Source: Mucidula mucida (Eukaryota; Basidiomycota; Agaricomycetes; Agaricales; Physalacriaceae). From it: DNA of 64,000 nt. The notes under the pieces are model-generated. The model ran no database searches and was not told the origin of the DNA. It saw nothing but the letters and a program-made list of their open reading frames with translations. Location of the stretch: contig JADNYV010000094.1 in the NCBI GenBank assembly GCA_015501055.1, positions 1 through 64,000 of the forward strand, written 5' to 3'. The stretch's first letter is position 1; each line of letters starts with the position of its first letter. Below are positions 46,687-59,825 of this stretch, piece after piece. A program made the translations under genes and the position numbers.

Positions 46687-47588
46687 ATGCATTTTTTCCA
46701 CTGTGAGCACCGTTTTCCTACTATGCCTTCATCTTACTGATAAGATCACCACTCAGCGAAACCCAAGATTGCCGAATCCACTCGGATCCGTCAACAGCTG
46801 CACAAGCCATGCAGCAACAAGCATTGTGACGCGTTCAACTCCCCACAGGCTGCGGAGGGAATGTATGTCTGCAACACCTGCCACAAAGGCACGTACTACA
46901 TCACCGCCGACGACGCTAGGCTTGGGACCGCCTTTCGTCTCAAGCAACACGAGGACGAGCTCGCGCTCCGTCAACGAGTGGAGCTAGCAGCAGAACGAGC
47001 TCACCGAAGGAAACTTCTGGACGAGCGCGTCCTGAGGGACCAAGCCTCGATTGCGAAACGGAAGGAGCAGGAAGCAGCTGCTGCCGCTTCGGCGCAGCAA
47101 CAACATGCTTTGGCAGAGCGTCAGAAACGTGAAGAGATCATCCGGTGCCACAATGACGAGGTCGCGCGCATGGTCAAGGACGCGCGCACCCAGGAGCGGA
47201 GGACCAAGGCCAACGGAAAGCCTCCTGCGCTGGAGCGCCGCCCGGCACAGAAGGTTCAGAGACGCCAGGAGCCTCCTCCGCCAGCGTACGCTCCTCCACA
47301 GGGCTACCAAGGCCAGCGAGGCCTCACGGAGTGGGAGATCTACCACGTTGTGAACAAGTCACCTTCCCTTGCGACTGTGCGCCCGGGACAGACCTTCTGC
47401 CACACCGTTCCACCCCAGCCACTGCGCCCGAACCGCCCCAATGATTACCACGAGCCTCATGATTATCACTATGAGAAGGCCCCTGTTTATGAACAGCCTG
47501 GTCACTACAGGAAGAAGGCTTCCAAGCGAGGTTCGTCGATATTCGGTTGTCCTTCAAGAGTTTGTCACTAACGCCGATGACAGGTTGA
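46687..47588 (+). CDS. zinc-binding, coiled-coil and proline-rich protein, unknown
   Basis: Exons 46687-46702, 46757-47530 and 47584-47588 give 264 residues. Exon 1 encodes only MHFFH plus one base; it is chosen because the main frame has no upstream ATG and a GTGAGC...CTCAG intron joins it cleanly. Residues 22-50 contain PCSNKHCDAF ... YVCNTCHKG, four cysteines that could bind zinc. An Ala/Glu/Arg-rich coiled coil covers about 65-140, then a basic, proline-rich stretch (EPPPPAYAPPQGYQGQ) and a Tyr/His-rich tail. The last intron has a CTAAC branch site; skipping it would add a dozen residues. I do not recognise the family. Confidence 0.65.
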
Positions 47589-47920
47589 TCCACTCCGAAC
47601 GCCTTCAAGATGATATCGTTGAAGATTGTATTAGTATTATCCTGTTTATTCTGTATGTACGGTCATAAAGATCTGGAACCTTGTGCATTATTATGTGACG
47701 TTGCGTGAATACTACGTGCAAGCTGGCCGCCGAGGGACGTTTCATGTGCCGCTCCAGCAAGTCGCGATCATGAAAAGTTAAGTTCGGTTAATAGTTGGAG
47801 TTTGGCCATCCACCTCGCTCGTGTTTGAAGCCATACGTCCTCCGCATGTTTGAGGGATTCCACTACTTATGAACGGGGGACGGCAGCGCATTTTTTTGCA
47901 TCTTTGCCACTATCCATCTC
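47589..47920. other. intergenic
   Basis: 332 bases between two tandem plus-strand genes. Nothing distinctive. Confidence 0.4.
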
Positions 47921-48871
47921 ATGGCCGTTTCTCCTACCTACACGCCCGTCAACGCGATTAACTGGGAGCTGAGGGATCTCTCAAACCACGATACATGGCG
48001 CAGCGTGAATCCTGAAAAGGAGAACCACCGCCCTGCCGCAAGTGAGTGCTCATTACAACCAGATACCGACGAAATTATTTATGTGTTCTCAACTTTAGAG
48101 CCGGAGCGGAAAGCCAAAGCCTTATCCTCGCCTCCTCTGTTGGCTCCTCGTATCAAGCTCTGCCGAGACGAGATGAGGAGGATTGCGGACATTGTCAGTG
48201 AACAAAACAAGGAGCGTGCGGCGACGGAGGCCAAGTTATTAGCCGCAGAGCAAAAGGCGGCGGAAGACAGGCGCAGGATCGAGGAGCTCGAAGCACTCGT
48301 CACACAGGCCTGGCAGAACCGAAGCACGTCCAGTACTTATCCGGCGGCGATGCCCCAGTCATGGGAGAAGGAGAAGGAGGAGCTCTACATCCAGCTCGGC
48401 GATCTAAAGCGGGAGATGGCGCAGGAGGCGGAAGGATACGCGCACATCCAAGCGCGCCTCGAGGCGAAGACCGACGAGCTGCATCGCGAGAAGGCTGCGC
48501 AGGCAGAGGAGATCGAGCGCCTCCAGCAGCAGCTCGAGCTCGCGGCGCAGAAGGAGGCCCTGCATACGAAGCGGCTGGAGAATATACAGCGTCTCCAGAG
48601 GAAGGCGACGAAGGACAGGAACGACGTGTTGGAGACGCTCGAGGTGGGATTGGACGAGGCGCGTAACGAGGCAGCGGCGTGTAGGAAGCAGATGGACGAG
48701 GTTCTGCAGGAGACGGAGAAGCAGATAGCGGCGGCAGAGGTGAGGGGACGGGATGCCCAGCTCAAGGAGCTGAGGGCATTATCTCCAAGAGCGATGCTGT
48801 CATTCCTCACTTATCCGCAGCAGCAGCAGCGACAGGAGGAATGTGGGGATGGTTGGGCAGCGCTTAATTGA
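47921..48871 (+). CDS. coiled-coil protein, unknown function
   Basis: ATG at 47921. A 57-base GTGAGT...CTTTAG segment at 48042-48098 is a good intron but is also open in frame, so the protein is 297 residues spliced or 316 unspliced. Residues from about 70 to 280 form a nearly continuous heptad coiled coil rich in Glu, Ala, Arg and Gln (EEIERLQQQLELAAQKEALH). The N-terminus has PEKENHRP. No motor, kinase or membrane part. It may be structural or cytoskeletal, but that is only an inference from shape. Confidence 0.7.
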   Translation: MAVSPTYTPVNAINWELRDLSNHDTWRSVNPEKENHRPAASECSLQPDTDEIIYVFSTLEPERKAKALSSPPLLAPRIKLCRDEMRRIADIVSEQNKERAATEAKLLAAEQKAAEDRRRIEELEALVTQAWQNRSTSSTYPAAMPQSWEKEKEELYIQLGDLKREMAQEAEGYAHIQARLEAKTDELHREKAAQAEEIERLQQQLELAAQKEALHTKRLENIQRLQRKATKDRNDVLETLEVGLDEARNEAAACRKQMDEVLQETEKQIAAAEVRGRDAQLKELRALSPRAMLSFLTYPQQQQRQEECGDGWAALN

Positions 48872-49421
48872 GCTGTGATGATCGCGTGTGCAGGTTCACG
48901 GCCGATATGTCTGAATATAGCATAACATCTTGACATTCATCGACATCGTTCGATTAGTTTATTTAGGCTTTTTGGGAACATCTTACCTACCTAGCGGTGA
49001 GCGACAGTGGATGGTGGACGTCGTCTGAGAAAGACTCTACGTTCCCACGGTGCCCACGGTCCTCTTGCATCCTATAACATCTTTTCTCGAATCCTAATTC
49101 GTCGAGTGGCGCGGCTTTTGGTCTCGAACTACACATTTTGTCCGCGTCGCTATCTGAGACGACCACTGCGGCTAGCGTTAGCTGTAAGTTGTGAAAGGTG
49201 TTGAACATGATATTGACCATGACTCTGATTCTCTTCTTCCGGTCGCCCTTGCAGACGCATCGAGCGCTTTCTTCGCCATATACGCGCGGTCCTGCGTCAC
49301 GCGTACCCCGGTATTAGATGCAACTCCAACGTCCATTACCTCGGGACTCTCTCATGCTGCTATTATAAGGATCGTTCTCATGTCATAAAGAGCTGACCGT
49401 TTTCTCCCATTTTCGCCAACC
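48872..49421. other. intergenic, no gene seen
   Basis: 550 bases upstream of the hydrolase. No coding pattern with motifs. Confidence 0.4.
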
Positions 49422-50678
49422 ATGACCAGTACAAAGAAATTTGGCCAGATATCGCTTTACGATGCACCGCGTATGCTTGCAGTCATTGCAAGCCTTCGTG
49501 AGTAGCCAACGCGCTTGATTCTGAATACTTACCAACGGACCTTGCCAGCTCTCGTCTTGTCGTACAAACTGTCTCGTCGTATTGGGACAAAAATCAGAAA
49601 CACAAGACGTGGCAGCGCGTTTTCAGCGATGTTGCGACGGACATTTGTCAAGGATGACCACGCCGCAGATTCAGGCTGTCATCGGCTCGTCTTTAGACGT
49701 GTACAACGCGTTCATCAAGCAAGAAAGCTTACTCCGAACATCGAGACCTTGGATAATGGCTTGCAAATCGCGTGGATAGGTCCTAAGCGAACAGATCGTG
49801 TAGCACTCTATCTTCACGGTTCGTCGTCGATCTCGAAATATCCCTTTCGCAGTTAAACAATCACAGGTGGCGGATTCACTCTATTCGCACCCTCAAGCGG
49901 GCTACCCTTCTTGCACTACGTTCAAGAACAGGTTAACAAGAAAGGTTCCCCAGTTGGATTAGCAGTCCTGCTCTACAGTAAGCTTTCCTTTGTGTCGATC
50001 CATGATCATCCTAACCGCTGCCACTTGTCAGCTCTCCACCCCGAAGCCACTTTCCCTACGCCCCTTCGCGAAGCGACTGCGGCCGTAGACCATCTCATCA
50101 ACTCTGGAGTCGCGCCCAAAAACCTCACCCTCATCGGCGATTCCGCCGGCGGTAACCTCATTCTCCAGCTCTTCTCCCACATATTGCACCGGCATCCGTC
50201 GTGAACCCGTTCTCCCTTCCACCCGGGACTAAACTCGGCGGCGCGTTCCTCATGTCTCCGTGGGTGTCCTTGACGGGCGAGGATCCGGGCAACTCGTTTG
50301 ACGAAAATGGCGAGTCGGACGCCGTGAATGTGACATATTGAAGGGCTGGGGTGTCGATATGATGAAGGGCATCCCGGAAGAGCAGCACATGTACATGGAG
50401 TCCATCTACGCGTCTGATGATTGGTTCAAGGGCGTTGACCAGGTGGTGGATAGCGTTGTTTCTCGTTGGGGGAACTGGAGTGTGCGCGAGACTCCATCGT
50501 GAACTTTTACCAGAACAAGTTCCACCCTCATCATGCACAGAGTGAGCTATTCCGGCAGAAGTTGGGCGTGCATGTCGACCCCTTCTACGATTTTTTCTTT
50601 GGGTATCCTCCCAAGAATATCGGTGAACTAACTCCCCGAATCATTGAATGGATGGCAGACGTTTACAAAACAGACTAA
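49422..50678 (+). CDS. alpha/beta hydrolase (HSL-type esterase), six one-base frame breaks
   Basis: ATG at 49422 (MTSTKKFGQISLYDAPRM). Introns at about 49505-49551, 49819-49866 and 49978-50031. Order: KHKTWQRVFSDVATD, MTTPQIQAVIGSSLDVYNAF, LTPNIETLDNGLQIAWIGPKR, the oxyanion motif HGGGF, GDSAGGN with the nucleophile serine, then LGGAFLMSPWVSLTGEDPG and KLGVHVDPFYDFFFGYPP holding the acid and base region. Between these blocks one base is missing each time (about 49593, 49650, 49730, 50203, 50340, 50463). Apart from the shifts there is no loss of conserved residues. Likely a secreted or cytosolic carboxylesterase; substrate unknown. Either sequence error or a very young relic. It converges with the Hsp40 gene 86 bases away. 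Confidence 0.75.
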
Positions 50679-50764
50679 TGTGTTTCCCGAAGACGTACAT
50701 TCTTAAAGTAATAGTACAAATTGTGGTATAACGGCTACAGTGATAAATACCGAGAAACTTATGT

Positions 50765-52035
50765 CTATCCTAGAACCTTCTTCAGTCCTTCTTTCTGCGC
50801 AGATGTCAACCGCTCAGGGAACACGACATCCCACTTGACGATGAGATCACCTTTGCTCTTACCGCTCCATCCTTGCGGATGGGCATACCCTCGCCAGGTA
50901 TAGTGGTCTCCTGCCCTGGCTTCACAATGCCCGAAGGCACTGTGATCTGCAACTTCCTCCCGTCGAGCAACTCGACAATTTTCTTTCCAGGCGAGCCCGT
51001 TAATGCTTCCAAGAGCGGTATCGGTACCTTGCAAATCAGGTCGTTGCCTTCTCGTGAAAAGTTGTCCTCGGGTTTCTCCTCGACCACAAAGACAAGATCC
51101 TGCGACTCTCCACTGGGCTGCTCGTTGCCAGCGCGTGCGAATCTGATCTTGGTGCCGCTTTTCCAACCTGGATGTATGTGGATGTCCAGAACCTTGTCTT
51201 CTGTCGAGCCATTTAACAGTCGTCGTCCAACTTTAAGGTGTTTGACGGTGCCCTGGTAAAGGTCCTTCAAACTAACACGGAGTGGGCGAGTGATTTCGGC
51301 GGGTGCGGAGATGAGGATTGGCGTTGTGATTGTCGCGGCGCTCCGCCTCCCATTCCGCCAGGCATCCCGCCAAATGAAGGAAACCCGCCGTCCATCGCGT
51401 CATCGTCATCATCAAACATAGCTCGTCTAGTAGGGCCGCCCCCAAAGCCGAAGCCGCCGCCACGACCGAATATTTGTCTACAATGTCGTATTAGTACTCG
51501 AAGAATATCAACATTATCATGACACGTACTCAAAGATCTTGTTTGGATCAGTAGGATTGAAGCCACCTCCGGCGCCGCCAAAACCTCCAGGCCCAGTGGA
51601 GAAGGAGAATGTTCGTGTGCCCCCGCCGCCGCCGCCACCACCACCACCAGGGAATCCACTGAATCCGGAGAATCCGCTAGGTCCTGCACCTGGAGCGGGA
51701 CCGCCGCCTTTGAGGCCCTCCTCGCCAAACTGGTCGTACACGGCACGCTTGTTCTTGTCTGTGAGGACTTCGAATGCTTCTGAAATCTAACGTACGATTA
51801 GACATACTCAAGACGTAATGGTGGAAGCATTGACTTGCCTCTTTAAATTTCTTCGAAGCTTCTTCTGAGCCTTTGTTACGGTCAGGATGCCATTTGAGAG
51901 CCTGTAGGCAAGATATGTCGGTGATGGTGGTCGTACTAAAGGAACCCCACTTACCATCTTCTTATAGGCCTTCTTGATTTCATTGTCGTCGGCGTCTTTG
52001 GAGACGCCCAATAGCTTGTAGTAGTCAGAGCCCAT
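50765..52035 (-). CDS. SIS1: Hsp40 / DnaJ class B co-chaperone, Sis1 type
   Basis: Exons 51955-52035, 51839-51901, 51530-51786 and 50765-51477; 371 residues after bridging two one-base losses in the last exon. J-domain with HPD (about 32-34), then a Gly/Phe-rich linker containing ten glycines in a row, then the two beta-sandwich client domains ([29 protein letters not shown]) and the C-terminal [16 protein letters not shown]. There is no zinc-finger, so it is class B. Sis1 delivers unfolded clients to Hsp70 in cytosol and nucleus and is essential in yeast. Intron 2 starts GCAAGT, a GC-AG intron. Frame breaks lie near 51305 and 50858. Since the gene should be essential, they probably are sequence errors. 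Confidence 0.9.
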
Positions 52036-52403
52036 GATGGTCGTAAACGATAGAAATGTTAGTCGGAACAATACTGTGATGGTGTATTTATTGAAACCTC
52101 GGAATTCCAGTACGCCGATGAATTGGCGACGATGTTCTAGCATCGTCTAAAATGACGTCACTTGGATTTTGCAGTCACGTGATAGGCAAAAGCCCGAAGC
52201 CCGCATGCCCATTGCCGACGCGGTACGGATATCGAGTTGGGTATGCGCTTCTACTACTGGACCTGACTATCATTCCATTTATCGCAGTGTCCAACCAGTC
52301 GCCACGGATTAGAAAACGATATGGCATTTTGTGGCAGTCTATAGTTTCTTGGGGCATGTAGTATTCAAGCCTCGAGTCGCTCATCAAATCAACTGTAGAA
52401 CCT
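52036..52403. promoter_or_regulatory. promoter side of the Hsp40 gene
   Basis: 368 bases upstream of the Hsp40 ATG, which is followed on the right by the 3' end of the fucosyltransferase-like gene. No clear heat-shock element array was seen. Confidence 0.35.
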
Positions 52404-54089
52404 TCAGCGGTCATCTGCGGTCGGGTTCCCCCATTTCACAGTCCTAGAAACCGCATTATGCCAAGTTTCCGCTCGACGCCGAGCAAGAATCGACATTGTC
52501 GATCTATCAGTGCCCACAAATCCGATAGCGCCAGACTGAATAACCGCATCGACAAGAACAGGATACCTATGGATGGATGAGCAACAACCTGATATAGTCC
52601 AGCGACTCTTACCAAACGCCATGTCGCTCCAGTATCTCAGTATGGTGAATCCGGGTCCAACCTTTAGCAATGACCTGGTCCCACCACTCAGGATCCCATT
52701 CATCGCTAGTCATCACGACATGTTGAACATCCAGTCCACGTCGATCCCGAAGTTCTTGGCGAACCTCTTCCACTCTCCTAGATATGACAGAAATTGAGGA
52801 GAAACACTCCTCAAGAGTGTATCCCCCGCACGCCAAGTCGAAATCTTCCCTGCGGGCATGAATGGCGATATACTGTTGTGCAATTTGTCAGAATAGTTCT
52901 TCATGTAAAAGTAGAAGAGGAGGTCGTTACCGGAGGATTCTCATCTGTATCGCGTAAACCAAACGCACGATTAAGATGTATCTTTGCTAGCCGGCTCAGG
53001 TCGGGAGTCCAATGCATGTGCTGGCCGACAAGGTTCCATTGAGGCGTGTAATCCCAATCAAACTCTTCCCCAGACTACAAAGTAAAGTCAACGGGTAGTC
53101 GGTATCATCAACTGAGCGTACCTGTGATACGCACACGTAGTACAGCGCATCAAAGCACAACAGCTGCTCGTCGGGAGGAAGGGATACATTTCTTAGGGAC
53201 GGAACTCGGTCGGCGAGGTTTTGGTTTCTGGTTTGCGGGTACGCAAAGCGTGCGATGTCACCAAAGTAGGAGCTCGGGTAATCGAATTTCTTGATCCAGT
53301 TTGGTAGAGATGTAAAGGAAATATCTGAAGACAAGAATAAGCTGAATCAATCACTGCGCCACAAGGAGCCACATACCGAGATGATCTGGCTCGGCAGCGA
53401 GGGCGGGCTGCGGATCTAAACCGAACTGTGCTTTGAGCGTGCTCCAACAGCCGACTGACTCTATGAAAGTACTGCCAGGATTTTTGACGTCGGCCCACTC
53501 TAAGACGTGCACGCCTATCGCATCGCGTAGTCGCGGGAGATCAAAGACTTCACTAAATGGAAGCAACGTTGCTCCAGGCGTGTGCGCGGAGGGGAGAAAT
53601 TTGGGTAAAATTGGTATCCTGTTTGTGAGCAAAGCCAGGTATATCAGATTGATCTACGAAGGTTGAGATAGCAGTCTATTTAGGACGATGATGGGGGCAT
53701 ACATTGACGATAACATTGTTCGCTAGCGAGACTGTCGGTCATGTTACAAAGCCAAGTGAGAGAGAAACTCACTCCACCCAGTGGTACTGTAAGTCCACGT
53801 CGTAATATAATGTGTTCCTTCGAGAAGGTTATCTATCCAAGTTTTAGTTCCACAAGTGTCAAAAATACAACGACAAGATTGTACCTCTAAAATGATCCGT
53901 TGGAGGGCCACGCAAAGGTACGAGTTTCGGACTAGACGGTACTGCTGATTCGGAGGCATAGCTGCATGAAGCATTCAAGGCCGGCACAGAATTGAGTCTA
54001 ACGAAGATAAAGGCGGCGATGGTGAAACCAGCGAGGAGAACGACGCGGAGGCGATGTCGCTGGCAATGCGCTTCGGCACGAAGAGGCAT
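52404..54089 (-). CDS. O-fucosyltransferase-like glycosyltransferase, type II membrane protein
   Basis: Exons 53885-54089, 53773-53832, 53703-53731, 53377-53653, 53122-53324, 52931-53074, 52613-52872 and 52404-52566 give 446 residues without a break. One hydrophobic signal anchor lies at about 16-32, so the enzyme should face the Golgi/ER lumen. Motifs: EGTHYITTWTYSTTGW, LTNRIPILPKFLPS, YIAIHARREDF (the I-H-x-R-x-D/E type motif of GDP-fucose O-fucosyltransferases) and GFVGTDRSTMSILARRRAETW near the end. The call rests on these motifs; the acceptor is unknown. GDP-L-fucose synthase lies next upstream on the same strand, which supports use of GDP-fucose. Confidence 0.75.
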
Positions 54090-54528
54090 AACCTAGGAGT
54101 AGCCATCCTTCGCCATTTGTGCTCAAGAGAAAGGAGCCTCCGCAAGAAAGGAGCCCGAGACAAACAAGGTCGACTGCGGCCCGAGGGGCGCGCCGATGTC
54201 ACCCGTGGGCTGAGCACGATTTACAGATTCTATGCCATTGGGTCGGCACAAAAGCGCTAATTATTGGATGTTCAACGAATGCCCATCCTTCATGCGACGC
54301 GCGTGTGTTAGTAACAAGCACACCATCGAGGCCAAGCGCATTCAAGGCCAGAAGAGAAAGGAGATGATGTGAACGCGTTGCTACACGTTGGTGGCCCGAA
54401 AAATCACGGACAGCTCTGAGGGTTGGTGAGACGAGTCGGAACCGGGACGGCGTGCAAGAAATGATTAGTATCCAAATATTCCAGGTATTGGCTGTGATCC
54501 TACAAGACACAACACCTATTTCTGGGTA
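54090..54528. promoter_or_regulatory. intergenic between the two fucose-related genes
   Basis: 439 bases: promoter side of the glycosyltransferase and 3' side of GDP-L-fucose synthase. Nothing else identified. Confidence 0.4.
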
Positions 54529-55892
<1,364 letters not shown>

Positions 55893-56514
55893 GATTGAAG
55901 GTATGATATAGGAAAGATGGCGGAGAAGTTGAGCGAGGCATTCCTCTTATAAAGTGGGCCCGAGATGTCAGACCGGCCCCTCGACATAATCGTGCGGAGT
56001 GGCGGTACTATGAAAGTTCTTGTGGCCGAAGAGAAAATAGTTGTACCCAAAAGACTTGGAGAGAATCGGGACAGTTGAATCGTGGGTATTGAACTCCCAA
56101 TATAAATGCGAGTCAGTCGAAAAGAAGACACAGCATGCCGAATCCTTCATCGAGCGCCCCTGATTGTTGACGGCTCTTGTCATAGCGAGATGATTTAGAA
56201 TTCTATGCATGAGGGGGAACCCCGAAAAGGAGTGAGCCGAGAGAAACAGCCAGACAGGTGTCAACAACTCACACGTGACCTTGTTGACCCCTGAGACTCG
56301 GACTATGTCCTTCCAGTGTCCTCACTGGTCCTGAGATATCTGGCAGTGTCCATCAAGTCCATGTCCACTTGTCTCCCGCGATCGAAGTAATTCTGTAAAT
56401 GCCCTGTCCTGCCACAACAAGTTCATTTTACGCAAGACATATGAAAAACCTTCTCCGCTAGTCGCAAGGTATTAAAGCGATGCCTGTACTCAATAGGAAC
56501 CCCTACGGGATTCC
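55893..56514. promoter_or_regulatory. divergent promoter of GDP-fucose synthase and the membrane glycosyltransferase-like gene
   Basis: 622 bases shared by the two starts, so co-regulation is possible. No TATA box near either ATG. Confidence 0.4.
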
Positions 56515-58279
56515 ATGTCATTCATCCGACCCAAACCGCTGTATCTCGCAGCAGCAGCTCTCACCGGCGCTTTCCTTTTCTTCACGCTCTACAATGCGTA
56601 CTCCGACGAAAGTTACTCAGGAAGGGAGAACAAACTTACGCTTGATTTGGACTTGCCCGTACGCCACCAAAATATCGCTATCGTCACGAGCTTTGGATTC
56701 CACTTCAACGTCTACATGGCCGTCGCGTGGACGATAGGGCGCATCTTCCAAAGGAGACAACGCTTTGAGGACAACTCGCTTCACGTTTACGCGCCGTATC
56801 CTTTTTACTTCGATTTTCAAGATACTGTCGAAGCCGCTGGAGTTTATAATGGCAGCCATCGCAGCTTCGAACAGTTTTTACCGGATCTATTGCATGGAGT
56901 AGATGGTAAACATTTTGACATGGTCGTTCTTGGAACATGCGAAGTACGTAGTATCTCACATTCATCCTTTCCCGGCTGACCTCATTAGGTAGAGTACGTC
57001 CGCAAATGCACGCAAGTCTTTGATTCTGAGTTGGATACAGCTTGAGGCCACCTGCGCATGAAGAACTGCTTGCCGCATGGCATGCACTCGACGAGGAGCA
57101 CAAGTTCAAACTTGTTTGTATCGTCCACGACGCCACCGTGAGACATTCATTTCACTTTCTCCACCGTCGTCTCTGCTGAATCCACGCCAGGATGACTTTT
57201 GGTTTCCTTCTACCAGAGAATGGGTTAGGCTTGGAGCTCTGCGCCTGCTTCCAATTTCTCAACAGTGTGTCATGCATCAACCTCAGTTGTCGTGACTAAC
57301 CTCGCTCGTTTAGTGTAGCCGATGCATTTCGCGTCAAAGCCACGAGTCTGGCAGATAGCGACGACATACTTATTCAATCCGCAGGGTACGAATACATGCC
57401 ATCGACGTGCACGTTCAAATACTCGATCTGCCGCGTTTACCAGAGCGTTCTACTACTGGCATGCTCTCGAACGTCGTTATTCAAGGCAGTTTTTCCCTCA
57501 CCCGTCGACGATACGAACAAATATTCTCCGAGCTAATCCAATCCCTTGCTGGTGAGTCTGTCGGTAAATGTATTCTCGGATCTAACGCTTTGCAGAAAAT
57601 CCCTCGTTGTGGGGTTATAGGCGAACAGAAAGTAGTCAAACGCCATATGAAGTCGATTCTACCTTGCCTGGAACGCCATTTAATCTTCATTTAATCGGCT
57701 CTGGCGCCATCAATATTCCAGAAGAGTTGAGCAATGTCCTCAGTAAACATGTTGAACTGACGTATCCTGGTATGCCCCCCCGCCTCTGACTCAGAAATCC
57801 TTCTCATCGTGCTGCAGAATTCTATGCCTTGATGAGCAAGACGGATGTGTGCGTGCCGGCGTTTAGTTCGACGGCGTACTACGTATCGCAGGCAAGCTCG
57901 ACGTTCGCTACATGTCTAGAGTCAAACGTACGGTGCCGTCTTTTCGCCTGAGATAGCCCCCTTTGACATACCTATGCAGGTCCCCATACTGGTCACAAAT
58001 CGGATGAAGGCATCGTACACCTATGCGGACGAATCTCGTGTCACCATGAATCGGCCAGCCGCAATGGGAGAAATCGCAGCGGTACAAGCGCTACGAAGTG
58101 GTTCTGCAGAGAGCTTTTGGGCCTCCTCCCAGGTGCCTTATAATCCCCAAGTGCGAGATCATGTAGACCGGATGATGCGAGATGGATGGTACAGAAGCAA
58201 GCAGGGTTTCCAAGATTTCAAAAAGGGTATTTTTGACGCTAATGAAAGAGTCATGGAGCGGATTCTACGCGATCTGTGA
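56515..58279 (+). CDS. type II membrane protein, glycosyltransferase-like, one frame break
   Basis: Exons 56515-56943, 56989-56993 (5 bases), 57041-57137, 57191-57264, 57314-57551, 57596-57769, 57818-57927 and 57980-58279 give 475 residues once one missing base near 57383 is bridged. A short cytoplasmic tail and a signal anchor (about 8-26) are followed by a lumenal part. SNVVIQGSFSLTRRRYEQIF, FNLHLIGSGA and MSKTDVCVPAFSSTAYYVSQASSTFATCLESNVPILVT have the look of a GT-B-fold C-terminal half with a nucleotide-sugar site. No family can be named with certainty. The five-base exon (GTAGA) is needed to join CE to VDLRPP. Its position beside GDP-fucose synthase hints at a role in glycan building. 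Confidence 0.75.
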
Positions 58280-58525
58280 TTATTCTTCCGCACCGTATAG
58301 ACTATTCATATTGCTGTGTAAAAAAACGGTTCAGAATCAAACAGGGCTTCCGGGAGTTCTGCCTGATCTTTGAGTAATGAAGGGGGCATGTCTCCTCACG
58401 TTGTCCAACTCACGCCATGAAACAGTAGATGGCGAACATGGTATCATATCAACGCCTCATAGATCATACAAAGACGATTAGGAGTGAGCTAGTGAAGGCA
58501 TAGGGTATCAAAGCATAACAACATC

Positions 58526-59825
58526 CTAAGTGGATTTGGAGAGCAACCTTTGGAAGATATCTAGAAAGAACATAAGAACGAGCAGAGCACAAAAATAACA
58601 ACCCATACCTCTGATTTTGAACCTCAGCCGCTGTTCCTTGACAAGCTGCTTACACGCCCCCTCGAAAAACACATTCAATTCATGCCTCAATGCAGCTTTG
58701 TCCGCAGCGGGCCCCACGTCAAAGGTGATCTCCAACTCCCGCATTACGTGCATCTCCTTGCGCGCGAACGCCGCATCCAGCGCCCTCCACCGGGCAGCGC
58801 TCTTAAACGCGGGCGAGGCGATAGTGGCGGTTTCGTCCAGCCGGATGATCAAATGGACGTGCTGCATGCGGTAGAATTTGGCGCGCAGATTGAAGGCGCG
58901 GGTCCACCACTCGAGTTGCATCTCGAACGCGACTTTGTCGGAAAACTCAAGCGTGAGGGAGGGCAGGTTGTGTATCTGGAGTGGGTCGCATGTCGCGGCG
59001 ATTTCGTCTGCAAAGGTAAGTATTAGTTAAATGAGTAGGAAGGAGCGTACGGAGCGTACCGACGACGTGTGCTTGAACGAACGCATCGATACTGAGGCTA
59101 CGAAGATAATAGAGGCTCGTCGCGAGGATAGCGCGCACGATCTCCATATCATCCTTCTGGAATGGCGCAATCTGCAATTCCTTGAGCTCGTTTAACGATA
59201 TCGGTGATGCGGGGTGCAAGAAGGAGTTAAGCGTATCGCGAGACGCATCGTCCGAATACTGCGTACTCAAGACGCGGAGGGTTTCAAGATATGTCGGTTT
59301 TCCGGTGAATGCCTCGGCATCTATAGACGCGGAAGGGATGCCCTTGAAGAAGAGGCCCCGCAGCGTCAAGTGCCGGAGATTCTGCCAATACCGAAGCATC
59401 GTGTAAAACTCGAGGCTATTGGAAAAGTAGACGTTTGTGAGCGTGGCCGCTGTGAGGTTGTTCAGGGACCGGAGAGCCACTTCGAGTGCCGCCGATGATT
59501 CCCATTCGACGAAGAACATCTGGACGTGCTGCAGGTTGACCATCTGTTGTAACAGAAGGGGGAGCGTGGGCTCGTCCTTGACCCATTGACCGGGGAACGT
59601 TACAAGGCGGAGGGACCGCACCACGTAGGGAATGGACCGTGAAGCAGTGGCTGTCTGATAAAACTTCTCGCACCAACTCGCGTTCTCGAGGGAGATGTCG
59701 CGGAATAGGTGCTCCTGGGAGCGAGCGCGAAGATTCCGGGCGACGAGTGAGCAGTTCTTCAGTGCCAGACGGTCACCGCCCAGTTCGTCTACGACAGCAT
59801 CAAAAAGCTCGGGAGGAAGAACCAT
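58526..59825 (-). CDS. F-box LRR protein, two exons
   Basis: Exons 59060-59825 and 58526-59007 give 415 residues. The F-box is at the very N-terminus (LPPELFDAVVDELGGDRLALKNCSLVARNLRARSQEHLF). Leucine-rich segments follow (LQHVQMFFVEW, LRHLTLRGLFFKG, LKELQIAPF). The C-terminus ends in GCYFCALLVLMFFLDIFQRLL, a hydrophobic stretch that might be a membrane tail, unusual for the family. Probably a ubiquitin-ligase adaptor. Third F-box gene of the window. Confidence 0.82.

Noticed and set aside
51539..51790. Plus-strand proline-rich frame (PPPPPPPPP)
   Set aside because: Antisense of the glycine-rich linker of the Hsp40 gene.
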